Assembly: GCA_003694425.1 (NCBI GenBank)
Contig: RFJX01000078.1
Span: forward strand, 1 to 12,239
Direction: 5' to 3'
Source of the DNA: Gammaproteobacteria bacterium
Lineage (GTDB): Bacteria > Pseudomonadota > Gammaproteobacteria > J113
DNA: 12,239 bases
In this document: piece by piece, positions 1 to 7,661 of the stretch
How positions within the stretch are numbered: position 1 is the first letter of the stretch
Layout of the letters: every line of letters starts with the position of its first letter
Translations under genes and position numbers: made by a program
The notes under the pieces: generated by a model
What the model was told of the DNA's origin: nothing
Databases searched by the model: none
Seen by the model: only the letters and a program-made list of their open reading frames with translations

Positions 1-1413
<1,413 letters not shown>

Positions 1414-1417
1414 GGGG

Positions 1418-2002
1418 ATGGCGAAGGTGAACCGGAGGCAGGAGATCCTGGAGGTGCTCGCCCACGAGCTGGAGCAGCGCACCGGCAGCCGCATCACCAC
1501 CTCCGCCCTGGCCCGCGCCGTCGGGGTCTCCGAAGCGGCCCTCTATCGCCACTTCCCCAGCAAGGCGCGGATGTTCGAGGAGCTCATCGCCTTCGCCGAG
1601 GAGACGGTGTTCGGGCGCATCAGTCTGATCCTGGAGCAGGAGCAGGGGGCGCAGCGCCGGTGCGAGCTGATCCTGACGCTGTTGCTGACCTTCGCCGAGC
1701 GCAATCCCGGTATCACCCGGGTGCTGCTGGGGGACGCCCTGGTCGGGGAGCACGACCGCCTGCACACCCGGGTCGGCCGTTTCTTCGACCGCCTCGAGAC
1801 CCAGCTCAGGCAGGTGATCCGGGAGGCCACCCTGGGCGACGAACTGCGCAACAAGGGGGAGGCGGCGGCCAGCGCGGCGCTGCTGCTGGCCGTGGCGGAG
1901 GGGCTGATGAGCCGCTACGTGCGCAGCGGCTTCCGCGACCGCCCGACCGGCCACTGGGAGGCGCAGTGGCGGACCCTGCGGGAGGCCATCTTCCGGACCT
2001 GA
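1418..2002 (+). CDS. slmA: Nucleoid occlusion factor SlmA (TetR-like)
   Basis: The 194-aa product is near the usual SlmA length (198 in E. coli). SlmA binds specific chromosomal sites outside the terminus region and, when DNA-bound, disrupts FtsZ polymers so that septa do not form over the nucleoid. The N-terminal TetR-type helix-turn-helix is clear at about residues 26-50 (ITTSALARAVGVSEAALYRH followed by FPSK). The rest is the helical dimerisation/FtsZ-binding domain, with VLLGDALVGEHDRL at about 102-115 as a family-typical segment. A GTG at 1397 would add seven low-complexity residues (RGGGEG) that are really the purine-rich ribosome-binding region, so the ATG at 1418 is chosen. Its Shine-Dalgarno sequence GGGGAGGGGG overlaps the argB stop region. 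In E. coli slmA sits beside dut and pyrE; here it is attached to argB. Confidence 0.93.
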   Translation: MAKVNRRQEILEVLAHELEQRTGSRITTSALARAVGVSEAALYRHFPSKARMFEELIAFAEETVFGRISLILEQEQGAQRRCELILTLLLTFAERNPGITRVLLGDALVGEHDRLHTRVGRFFDRLETQLRQVIREATLGDELRNKGEAAASAALLLAVAEGLMSRYVRSGFRDRPTGHWEAQWRTLREAIFRT

Positions 2003-2014
2003 GACCGCCCCCGG

Positions 2015-2659
2015 TCAGGGCGTGTCTTCCTTGCCCTCCGTCTGCTGCCTGCGCAGCTCCCGGTACCGTTCCAGGTAGCCCTGGAACTCCTTGCGGATGG
2101 CCTCCTGCTCCGCCCTCTTGTCCTGGATGTGACGTTCGTTCTCGGCGATCTGCCGTTTCAGTGAGGCGATGTCGCGGGTCACCTCCGCGGAGGGTTCCTT
2201 GCCGGCCCGTTCCTGGGCGGCGGCGGCCCGGATCATCTGATCGAGGTTGTCGCGCAGCTTGTCGATCCGGCTGCGGGTCAGCTTGATCTCCGATTCCAGG
2301 GCCGCGATCTTGCCGTCCCGGGTGAGGACGATGTCGTCCTCGCTGCTGAAGGTCTCGAGCAGGATCCGGTCCTTGCGGGCCTGCTCGGCCTGCCGCTTGC
2401 GCTCCTCCTCCAGCTTGCGCTGGCGTTCGCGCTCGGCCGCGATCTCCTCCTTGCTCCTGGCCTCCTCCAGCTCCTTCACCACCACGCCCTGCTTGTTCAC
2501 CTCTATCCGCTTCTTCTGGGCGTATTTGGGCGGCACCACGTTGCCGCATTCGCGCACCCCCTCGTCGGTGGTCCAGCACTTGATGCGGGCAGTGGCCGGT
2601 CCGGCCGCCAGCAGCGCCAGCAGCAGGGGGGCCAGGTACAGCGTATCGATGCGTCTCAT
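2015..2659 (-). CDS. Exported coiled-coil protein of unnamed function with N-terminal cysteine-pair segment
   Basis: No function is recognised. The 214-aa product starts at the ATG at 2659, with a GGGAG about 7 nt upstream; the longer open frame upstream lacks such a site and would bury the signal sequence. Residues 1-24 form a classical signal peptide (MRR, hydrophobic LAPLLLALLAAG, then ATA|R). The mature N-terminus RIKCWTTDEGVRECGNVVPP has two cysteines (28, 38) that could pair in the periplasm. It recalls the short DUF4124-type domain, but this is a loose resemblance. From about 62 to 206 the chain is highly charged and helical with heptad-like spacing, interrupted near 100-115: a long coiled coil rich in E, R, K and Q. 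The gene converges on slmA (12-nt gap) and is divergent from the TSUP permease. A periplasmic structural or scaffolding role is only inference. Confidence 0.8.
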   Translation of the reverse strand: MRRIDTLYLAPLLLALLAAGPATARIKCWTTDEGVRECGNVVPPKYAQKKRIEVNKQGVVVKELEEARSKEEIAAERERQRKLEEERKRQAEQARKDRILLETFSSEDDIVLTRDGKIAALESEIKLTRSRIDKLRDNLDQMIRAAAAQERAGKEPSAEVTRDIASLKRQIAENERHIQDKRAEQEAIRKEFQGYLERYRELRRQQTEGKEDTP

Positions 2660-2711
2660 CTTCTTCTCCCTCGGCAAAGGCACGGGAATTGGCTCGCAGG
2701 CTCCTGACTCA

Positions 2712-2740
2712 AGCATAATCGCCCGACAGCCAACCGCCAA
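2712..2740 (-). promoter_or_regulatory. Candidate sigma-70 promoter for the exported coiled-coil gene
   Basis: On the minus strand a TTGGCG (-35, 2735-2740) is separated by 17 nt from a TATGCT (-10, 2712-2717). Each hexamer matches four of six consensus positions. The site lies about 50 nt upstream of the ATG at 2659, and the -35 sits inside the GCCAACC tandem repeat. Both hexamers are degenerate, so this is suggestive only. Confidence 0.3.
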
Positions 2741-2749
2741 CCGCCAACC
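2729..2749. repeat. Tandem 7-nt repeat, three copies of GCCAACC
   Basis: Three exact head-to-tail copies of GCCAACC occupy 2729-2749, followed by a degenerate continuation (GCAACAGCCAAGAGCCACAA) that runs up to the ATG of the permease gene. The repeat fills much of the 110-nt divergent interval between the exported coiled-coil gene and the TSUP gene. It is C/A-rich on the + strand and unstructured, and it overlaps the candidate -35 of the leftward promoter. It could be a slippage-prone spacer or an iterated binding site; nothing in the sequence decides. Confidence 0.7.
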
Positions 2750-2769
2750 GCAACAGCCAAGAGCCACAA

Positions 2770-3519
2770 ATGTTCGAGTCCATCATCCTGCTGATGGTTT
2801 CATTCTTCGCCAATCTCTTCTCCGCCTTCGCCGGCGGGGGGGCCGGATTGATCCAGCTGCCGGCGCTGATCCTGCTCGGGCTTCCCTTTGCCGTCGCCCT
2901 GGGTACCCACAAGATAGCCAGTGTCGCCCTCGGCCTGGGGGCCACCGCCCGCCACCTGCGCGAGGGGTCGCTGGAGCGGCGCTTCGCCCTCTTCATCCTC
3001 GCCTGCGGCCTGCCGGGCGTGGCGCTTGGTGCCAGCCTGATCCTGGGTGTGCCCGACCGTCCGGCGGAGATCGCCCTGGGGATCCTGACCCTGGGGCTGG
3101 CGCTCTACTCCTTCCTGAGCCCCGCGCTCGGCCAGGAGTACACCCCCAGCAATCGCGGCCGGCGCGGGTACCTCATCGGTGGAGCGGTGCTGTTCCTGAT
3201 CGGGGCCCTGAACGGTTCCCTGACCTCCGGCACCGGCCTGTTCGTCACCCTCTGGCTGGTGCGCTGGTTCGGCCTGGACTACCGCCGGGCGGTGGCCTAT
3301 ACCCTGGTCCTGGTGGGACTCTTCTGGAACGGGCTGGGGGCACTGACCATCGGTCTGCAGGCACAGCCCCGCTGGGAGTGGCTGCCGGCGCTCCTGGCCG
3401 GTTCCCTGCTCGGGGGATACGCGGGCGCGCACCTCTCCATCGGACGCGGCAACCGGGTGATCAAGCGGGCCTACGAGCTCATCACGGCGGCCGTCGGCAT
3501 CACGCTGCTGGCCGGCTGA
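2770..3519 (+). CDS. TSUP (TauE/SafE, DUF81) family membrane permease
   Basis: The 249-aa integral membrane protein has about seven to eight hydrophobic segments and the two half-repeats typical of the TauE/SafE family. The first repeat shows [13 protein letters not shown] (21-33) and GTHKIAS (45-51), the second shows [10 protein letters not shown] (147-156) and GGYAGAHLS (215-223). Family members export or import small organosulfur and sulfur anions (sulfite, sulfoacetate, thiosulfate-related) or other organic anions in the inner membrane. The substrate here cannot be read from the sequence. The ATG at 2770 is chosen because the first hydrophobic segment starts at once; the ribosome site is weak (AAGAG about 7 nt upstream). 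The 3' end overlaps the 3' end of pyrE by 20 nt. Confidence 0.88.
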   Translation: MFESIILLMVSFFANLFSAFAGGGAGLIQLPALILLGLPFAVALGTHKIASVALGLGATARHLREGSLERRFALFILACGLPGVALGASLILGVPDRPAEIALGILTLGLALYSFLSPALGQEYTPSNRGRRGYLIGGAVLFLIGALNGSLTSGTGLFVTLWLVRWFGLDYRRAVAYTLVLVGLFWNGLGALTIGLQAQPRWEWLPALLAGSLLGGYAGAHLSIGRGNRVIKRAYELITAAVGITLLAG

Positions 3520-4159
3520 CTCCGTAGAGCTTCTGGTACTCCCGGATCGCCGCCAGGTGCGCGGCCAGCTCCGGTTCACCCTCCAGGTAGCGGATCAGGG
3601 TCGCGAGGTCGATGATGCTGATGACCCTGATCCCGTACTCCCTCTCCACCTCCTCGATGGCCGAGGAGCCTCCGTGGCGGCCGCGCTCCTGCCGGTCCAT
3701 CGCGATGCAGACCCCGGCCGGCTCGGCCCCGGCGGCGCGGATGATGGCCACCGATTCACCGACCGAGGTGCCGGCGGAGATGACGTCGTCGACGATCAGG
3801 ACCCTCCCGCGCAGCGGCGCGCCCAGGGTGATGCCACCCTCACCGTGGTCCTTGACCTCCTTGCGATTGAAACAGTAGGGGACGTCGCGGTCGTGATGCT
3901 CGGCCAGGCCGATGGCCACCGAAGAGGCGAGCGGGATCCCCTTGTAGGCCGGGCCGTAGACCATGTCGAAACCGATCCCGGAATCGAGGATGGCGGCACA
4001 GTAGAACTGTCCCAGCCGACTCAGGGCCCGGCCGGTGTCGAACAGCCCGGTGTTGAAGAAATAGGGGCTCAGGCGCCCCGACTTGAGGACGAACTCGCCG
4101 AACTGCAGCACCCGGTATTGCAGGGCGAAATCGATGAATGCCTTCTGGTAGTCTTGCAT
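3500..4159 (-). CDS. pyrE: Orotate phosphoribosyltransferase
   Basis: PyrE transfers the phosphoribosyl group of PRPP to orotate, giving orotidine 5'-phosphate, the penultimate step of UMP synthesis in the cytoplasm. The 219-aa product (E. coli 213) contains [11 protein letters not shown] (26-36), the mobile catalytic loop [12 protein letters not shown] (98-109, with Arg99, Lys100 and Lys103) and the PRPP-binding signature [13 protein letters not shown] (120-132). An in-frame ATG 12 codons upstream exists, but the ATG at 4159 begins [13 protein letters not shown] as in homologues and has AGGA/GAGG just upstream, so it is preferred. The gene is divergent from the Crc-like nuclease gene (65-nt spacer), the same arrangement as pyrE-crc in Pseudomonas, and it converges with the TSUP gene. 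Confidence 0.97.
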   Translation of the reverse strand: MQDYQKAFIDFALQYRVLQFGEFVLKSGRLSPYFFNTGLFDTGRALSRLGQFYCAAILDSGIGFDMVYGPAYKGIPLASSVAIGLAEHHDRDVPYCFNRKEVKDHGEGGITLGAPLRGRVLIVDDVISAGTSVGESVAIIRAAGAEPAGVCIAMDRQERGRHGGSSAIEEVEREYGIRVISIIDLATLIRYLEGEPELAAHLAAIREYQKLYGVSRPAA

Positions 4160-4224
4160 GCGCCTCGTTCCTGGATTTCCCGTACACGTCCACAAGCGTG
4201 ATCATAACCGGAGACGACACCACC
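4160..4224. promoter_or_regulatory. Divergent control region between pyrE and the Crc-like nuclease gene
   Basis: The 65-nt spacer must hold the start signals of both genes. On the minus strand TATGAT (4201-4206) matches the -10 consensus at five of six positions and would give a leader of about 35 nt for pyrE; no good -35 is seen at the expected distance. A short dyad CACG-N8-CGTG (4185-4200) lies between this -10 and pyrE. On the + strand GGAG (4210-4213) is the ribosome site of the nuclease gene. No pyrE-type attenuator (leader peptide plus terminator) is visible. Confidence 0.35.
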
Positions 4225-5046
4225 ATGCTTCGCGTCATCAGCTTCAACGCCAATGGCATCCGCTCGGCCCATCGCAAGGGCTTCTTCGACTGGTTCGCCA
4301 CCCAGGAGGCGGACCTGCTCTGCATGCAGGAGGTCAGGGCCTGGCGCTCCCAGCTGGACGGGACGATACTCAATCCGCCCGGCTATCGGAGCTGGTTCCA
4401 CGAGGCCGGGAGGAAGGGGTATTCCGGGGTGGCCATCTACAGCCGCGTGGAGCCCGACCGGGTGATCGAAGGGCTGGGCTGGGAGGCGTTCGACGCGGAA
4501 GGGCGCTATCTGCAGCTCGATTTCGGCAATCTCAGCGTGGCCTCCATCTACCTCCCTTCCGGATCCTCCGGAGAGGCGCGCCAGGCGGCCAAGTTCGAAT
4601 TCCTCGAGCGTTTCACCCCGCGCCTGCGGGCGATGCGCGCCTCGGGACGGGAGTGGATCCTGTGCGGGGACTTCAACATCGCCCACCGGGAGATCGATCT
4701 GAAGAACTGGCGCTCCAACCAGAAGAACTCCGGCTTCCTCCCCGAGGAGCGGGCCTGGATGGACCATCTGTTCGGGGAGCTCGGCTACGTCGATGCCTTC
4801 CGGGTGGTGAACCGGGAGCCGGATCAGTACACTTGGTGGTCGAACCGGGGCCGGGCTCGGGAGAACAATGTCGGCTGGCGGATCGATTACCAGGTGATCA
4901 CCCCGGCCCTGGAGGGACGGGTGCGGGCGGCCTCGATCCACACCCAGGGGCGCTTTTCCGATCACGCGCCGCTGACCCTGGACTACGACCTCACCCTCCG
5001 GACAGGGCCGGAGCGGGACGCGGCCGTGCAGGCGGTCAGTCGGTGA
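4225..5046 (+). CDS. Exonuclease III family protein, Crc-like, with intact nuclease residues
   Basis: The 273-aa protein belongs to the exonuclease III/AP endonuclease (EEP) family, which cleaves at abasic sites and removes 3' blocking groups in DNA repair. Residues matching the E. coli ExoIII active site are all present: Asn8 (FNANGIR), Glu36 (CMQEVRA), Tyr109 (SIYLPSG), Asp149 and Asn151 (GDFNIAH), Asp221 (RIDYQV) and Asp246-His247 (SDHAPL). Overall sequence and position beside divergent pyrE resemble Pseudomonas Crc, for example LGWEAFDAEGRYLQLDF, LPEERAWMDHLFGELGY and WWSNRG. Crc is a catalytically dead relative that acts with Hfq in translational repression. This gene therefore looks like a nuclease-competent member of the Crc branch. 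xthA or exoA could be used as symbol, but I leave it open. The ATG at 4225 is chosen by homology and has GGAG 11 nt upstream. Confidence 0.92.
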   Translation: MLRVISFNANGIRSAHRKGFFDWFATQEADLLCMQEVRAWRSQLDGTILNPPGYRSWFHEAGRKGYSGVAIYSRVEPDRVIEGLGWEAFDAEGRYLQLDFGNLSVASIYLPSGSSGEARQAAKFEFLERFTPRLRAMRASGREWILCGDFNIAHREIDLKNWRSNQKNSGFLPEERAWMDHLFGELGYVDAFRVVNREPDQYTWWSNRGRARENNVGWRIDYQVITPALEGRVRAASIHTQGRFSDHAPLTLDYDLTLRTGPERDAAVQAVSR

Positions 5047-5470
5047 AGAACTGCTGACTGAATTCGACCTTCGTGCCGGGGCCCTGATGCTCCGGCAGCA
5101 CCTCGACGGTGAAGCGGAGGGTCTCCTCGTTGCGCACCACGAACTCGCCCAGATAGTAGATGGCGTTCTCCTCCTCGACCTTGCGCATCGGGATCTCGCG
5201 GACCTGGCCGGTCAGATTGACCGCGGTGACCCGCAGGGTCGCCTCCACCGGCCTGCTGCTGGTGCCGAGCACCTTCTTCAGGACGGTCACGTTGAGCAGA
5301 CCCCGGCTCTTGCTGCGGGTGATGCCGTAGCCGCGGGCGACCTCCGCCGGAAGGATTGTGGTGGGGAAGGCGTTGTAGTGGATCGTGTAGTCGCCGAACT
5401 CGACGGACTGTTCCGCCACCACGGGGAGGCTGAAGAGGGTCAGCAGCCAGGCCAGCATGATTCTTCGCAT
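5036..5470 (-). CDS. DUF4426 family exported protein
   Basis: The 144-aa product starts at the ATG at 5470 with AAGGAG 8 nt upstream. A signal peptide is evident (MRRIMLAWLLTLFSLPVVA|E). The mature protein is beta-rich. FGDYTIHYNAFPTTILPAEV (25-44), GITRSKSRGLLNVTVLKK (49-66), the NAIYYLGEFV segment (102-111) and the terminal VEFSQQFF(T/V)D pattern are the conserved landmarks I associate with DUF4426. Its function is not established. Family members are commonly encoded near metW, yggT and proC in gammaproteobacteria, which fits the adjacent genes here, although metX/metW are absent. It is separated from yggU by 185 nt, so it may have its own promoter. Its 3' end overlaps that of the Crc-like gene by 11 nt. 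Confidence 0.87.
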   Translation of the reverse strand: MRRIMLAWLLTLFSLPVVAEQSVEFGDYTIHYNAFPTTILPAEVARGYGITRSKSRGLLNVTVLKKVLGTSSRPVEATLRVTAVNLTGQVREIPMRKVEEENAIYYLGEFVVRNEETLRFTVEVLPEHQGPGTKVEFSQQFFTD

Positions 5471-5542
5471 CGGGTTTCTCCTTCTCGTTGGAACCGGTGG
5501 CCGCCCCGTGACCCGGCCTCCTCCGCACGGGAGCAGGCGTGC

Positions 5543-5563
5543 CCCGGGATCACGACTCCTGGG
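5543..5563. other. Hairpin-forming inverted repeat upstream of the DUF4426 gene
   Basis: CCCGGGA (5543-5549) can pair with TCCTGGG (5557-5563) around a 7-nt loop, a 7-bp stem with one G-T pair. It lies in the 185-nt space between yggU and the DUF4426 gene. No T-run follows on either strand, so it is not a convincing intrinsic terminator. Further upstream of DUF4426 a TATATA (5623-5628) could be a -10 element but has no matching -35. Confidence 0.3.
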
Positions 5564-5655
5564 AGAGAGGACCGCTGTCCGGGCCGGGAGCTTGCTGGTG
5601 CGGTTCACCCTTTCACCAGATGTATATAGCAGATGGTGGCCGATGACGGCAGGCT

Positions 5656-5952
5656 TCAGCCCTCTCCTCCCAGGCGCCCGAACCACTCGGGCAGCCTGCC
5701 GGGTGCATGGATGCGGGCCCGTTTCCGGCGCCCGCTCTCGCCACTCTCCAGCTCCACCCGCGAGCGGGGGACGCCGAAGGCATCGGCCAGCCAGCCAAGC
5801 AGGTGGCGGTTGGCCTTGCCCTCAACCGGCGGGGCGGTGATCCGCAGGCGCAGGCGCCCGTCGTGCAGGCCGGTGACTTCGTCGCGCCGGGCCCTGGGCT
5901 GGATGGAAAGCAGCAGGACCAGGTCCTCCCCCTCCCAGCGCCACCAGGTCAC
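5656..5952 (-). CDS. yggU: DUF167 / YggU family protein
   Basis: The 98-aa product is the usual YggU/DUF167 size. The family core is seen as LLLSIQPRARRDEVTGLHDG (13-32), RLRLRITAPPVEGKANRHLL (33-52) and LADAFGVPRSRVELESGESGRRKRARI (55-81). These are the conserved QP-A, R-I-APPVDGKAN and V-G--SR-K motifs. The biochemical role is unknown; the fold is a small mixed alpha/beta domain. The start is a GTG at 5952 whose GTGA overlaps the yggT stop codon by 4 nt, so translation is probably coupled to yggT. A much longer open frame reading upstream through yggT lacks family similarity and is not used. Confidence 0.9.
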   Translation of the reverse strand: MTWWRWEGEDLVLLLSIQPRARRDEVTGLHDGRLRLRITAPPVEGKANRHLLGWLADAFGVPRSRVELESGESGRRKRARIHAPGRLPEWFGRLGGEG

Positions 5953-6524
5953 AGCAGCCGGGCGCCCAGTGACAGCAGGGGCGAGATGAGCAGGATCTTG
6001 CTGAGCTGGATGAGCAGCAGGACCAGGACCGGCGAGAGGTCGATGCCGCTGATGGGGGGAAGCAGCCGGCGTGCCGGTTCCAGCACCGGCTCGACCAGCC
6101 GGTAGAGGATGTGGGTGACCGGATTGTGCAGTCCCGGATTGACCCAGCTCAGGATCACCTGGATGAGGATCGCCCAGAGATAGAGATTCAGCAGCAGTTG
6201 CAGGACCCCGGCCATCCCCAGCACCAGCAGCCCCGCCGGTCCGCCCCCGAAGCCGTGGATCAGCAGCAGCAGCCACTGCTCCAGCACCGAGAGCACCAGC
6301 AGCAGCACCAGGGAGGCCAGATCGAGGCCGCGCCAGCCCGGGAGGTAGCGGCGCAGGGGCCGGAGCGGGGGATCGGTGAGGGTGACCACGAAGCGCGAGA
6401 CCGGGTTGTGGAAATCGACCCGGAAGTACTGGAAGAGGAAGCGCAGCAGCACCACCACCATGTAGAAGCCGAAGGCCACGCTGATGAGGAAGGTGCCGGC
6501 ACTGGTCAGGGGGGAGGGGCCCAT
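5949..6524 (-). CDS. yggT: YggT family membrane protein
   Basis: The 191-aa inner-membrane protein contains two YGGT repeats. Each repeat has a hydrophobic helix, a HNPV motif (39-42 and 133-136), an amphipathic segment with paired prolines (LTDPPLRPLRRYLPGWRGLDL at about 49-69; LVEPVLEPARRLLPPISGIDL at 143-163) and a second hydrophobic helix. YggT proteins have been linked to osmotic stress tolerance and membrane organisation, but the molecular role is unsettled. The ATG at 6524 shares its A with the proC stop (TGATG overlap), so translation is coupled to proC; a GTG one codon upstream is possible. The gene order proC-yggT-yggU is widespread in gammaproteobacteria. Confidence 0.93.
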   Translation of the reverse strand: MGPSPLTSAGTFLISVAFGFYMVVVLLRFLFQYFRVDFHNPVSRFVVTLTDPPLRPLRRYLPGWRGLDLASLVLLLVLSVLEQWLLLLIHGFGGGPAGLLVLGMAGVLQLLLNLYLWAILIQVILSWVNPGLHNPVTHILYRLVEPVLEPARRLLPPISGIDLSPVLVLLLIQLSKILLISPLLSLGARLL

Positions 6525-7351
6525 CACTCACTCCCCAGTGTCTGCGCCAGCTCCCGCGACCGGTCACGGGCCGCGGTGAGGGCGTTCAGGAACAGGGAGC
6601 GCAGGCCACCCGATTCCAGCACCTCGAGGGCGCGCTCCGTGGTCCCGCCGGGAGAGGTGACCTGCTGACGCAGCGTCGCCGGATCCAGTTCGCTCTCCAG
6701 GGCCATCTTCGCGGCCCCGTAGGCGGTCTGCAGGCTCAGCAGGCGCGCCTGCTGCGGTTCCAGCCCCAGCTCCCTGCCCGCCGCCTCCATCGCCTCTATG
6801 ACCAGGAACAGATAGGCCGGGCCGCTGCCGGAGAGGGCGGTGACCGCGTCCATCTGCTCCTCCTCTTCCAGCCAGATCACCAGACCGACCGCGCGCAGGA
6901 TGTTCTCGGCGAGGATGCGCTGCTCCTCGCTCACCTGCGCCGTGGCGTAGAGGGCGCTCGCCCCGCTGCCCACCAGGGCCGGGGTGTTGGGCATCGCCCG
7001 CACCACCGCCCGCTCCTCGCCCAGCCAGCGCTGCAGGGCCCCGGTAGGGATGCCGGCGGCGACGGAGAGGATGAGCGGGCCCGGCCCGGGCAGCAGGGGG
7101 GCCAGCTCCAGGCAGAGCGCCTTCAGCCCCTGCGGCTTGACCGCGAGCACCACCACGTCCGCTTCCGCGACCGCCTCTTCCAGCCGGTCCGTCCCGCGCA
7201 CGGGGAAGAGCCGGTGCAGCCGGTCGAGCTGGGCCGGCTCCTTGTCCATCGCGCGCAGATTCTCGGCGGGATGGCCGTCGGCGATGAGCCCGCCGATCAG
7301 GCTCAGGCCCATGTTGCCACAACCGATGAAGCTGATGATCCTGTCCTGCAT
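6524..7351 (-). CDS. proC: Pyrroline-5-carboxylate reductase
   Basis: ProC reduces delta-1-pyrroline-5-carboxylate to L-proline with NAD(P)H, the last step of proline synthesis in the cytoplasm. The 275-aa product (E. coli 269) has the Rossmann motif FIGCGNMG (8-15), VKPQ (71-74), the RAMPNTPALVG loop (118-128) and the C-terminal dimerisation and substrate-binding motifs TALSGSGPAYLF (171-182) and TSPGGTTERAL (232-242). The ATG at 7351 is preceded by a strong GGAGGAGGGAG site. The frame stays open for 44 further codons upstream, but those codons translate the CACGGAGG repeat arm and are not part of ProC. It heads a proC-yggT-yggU unit with overlapping stop and start codons. Confidence 0.97.
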   Translation of the reverse strand: MQDRIISFIGCGNMGLSLIGGLIADGHPAENLRAMDKEPAQLDRLHRLFPVRGTDRLEEAVAEADVVVLAVKPQGLKALCLELAPLLPGPGPLILSVAAGIPTGALQRWLGEERAVVRAMPNTPALVGSGASALYATAQVSEEQRILAENILRAVGLVIWLEEEEQMDAVTALSGSGPAYLFLVIEAMEAAGRELGLEPQQARLLSLQTAYGAAKMALESELDPATLRQQVTSPGGTTERALEVLESGGLRSLFLNALTAARDRSRELAQTLGSE

Positions 7352-7424
7352 CACTCCCTCCTCCTCTGCGGCCAAGTGTACCGCACTGCGGCTTCTGCGT
7401 GACGATGGAGACCGGGAATGTTTC

Positions 7425-7652
7425 TCACCACGGAGGCACGGAGGACACGGAGGTCCCTCTGGTCTGGGGCTTCGATCCGGCATTGTGCCAGGTCGTTCAG
7501 GATCGATCCTTTGCCGTCTCGCGGTTGCGGTAACTGCGACATCCCGGACACCCGGTTATGCCGGTCGATGGTTCAAGGCATGGTGGGTCGGCCCATGGAG
7601 TGATCCCGTTGCTCCTCCATCCTTCTCCGTGACCTCCGTGTCTCAGTGGTGA
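7425..7652. repeat. Inverted-repeat-bounded element with CACGGAGG arms
   Basis: A 28-nt left arm (7425-7452) and a 28-nt right arm (7625-7652) are inverted repeats matching at 25 of 28 positions. They enclose 172 nt. The left arm is built from three CACGGAGG units (7429-7436, 7437-7444, 7446-7453); the right arm has two on the opposite strand, one of them truncated. Inside are a perfect 12-nt palindrome (AGGATCGATCCT, 7499-7510) and a hairpin (7520-7538, 7-bp stem with one G-T pair). Repeats of the CACCACGGAGG-CACGGAGG kind are scattered through many bacterial genomes and give spurious peptides such as SPRRHGGHGG. No transposase is encoded and no clear target duplication is visible. It may be a small non-autonomous mobile element or a structured RNA locus. 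Confidence 0.6.
7520..7538. other. Internal hairpin of the inverted-repeat element
   Basis: CGCGGTT (7520-7526) pairs with AACTGCG (7532-7538) around a GCGGT loop, with one G-T pair. It sits near the middle of the element between yggS and proC. There is no T-tract on either strand, so it is not read as a terminator. Confidence 0.4.
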
Positions 7653-7661
7653 AGATCATCC

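Larger units (their letters stand above)
7352..7661. other. 310-nt intergenic region between yggS and proC
   Basis: No credible gene is seen here. The short open frames translate into arginine-, serine- and proline-rich sequence with no family resemblance. The region holds the proC ribosome site, a weak leftward TACACT (-10-like, 7375-7380), and the inverted-repeat element at 7425-7652 described separately. The other spacings around it are tight, so this gap is unusual in the block and probably arose by insertion of that element. Confidence 0.7.

Noticed and set aside
5471..5655. Intrinsic terminator after yggU or before DUF4426
   Set aside because: The only hairpin found (5543-5563) has no T-run on either strand.
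5656..6567. A 303-codon version of the yggU frame extending upstream through yggT and into proC
   Set aside because: Only the last 98 residues match DUF167. The upstream part is an alternate frame of yggT, and the GTG start overlapping the yggT stop gives the standard length.
7352..7483. N-terminal extension of ProC by 44 residues (SPRPEGPPCPPCLRGEKH type sequence)
   Set aside because: It translates the CACGGAGG repeat arm, a known source of spurious peptides, and the ATG at 7351 has a strong ribosome site and gives the normal ProC N-terminus.
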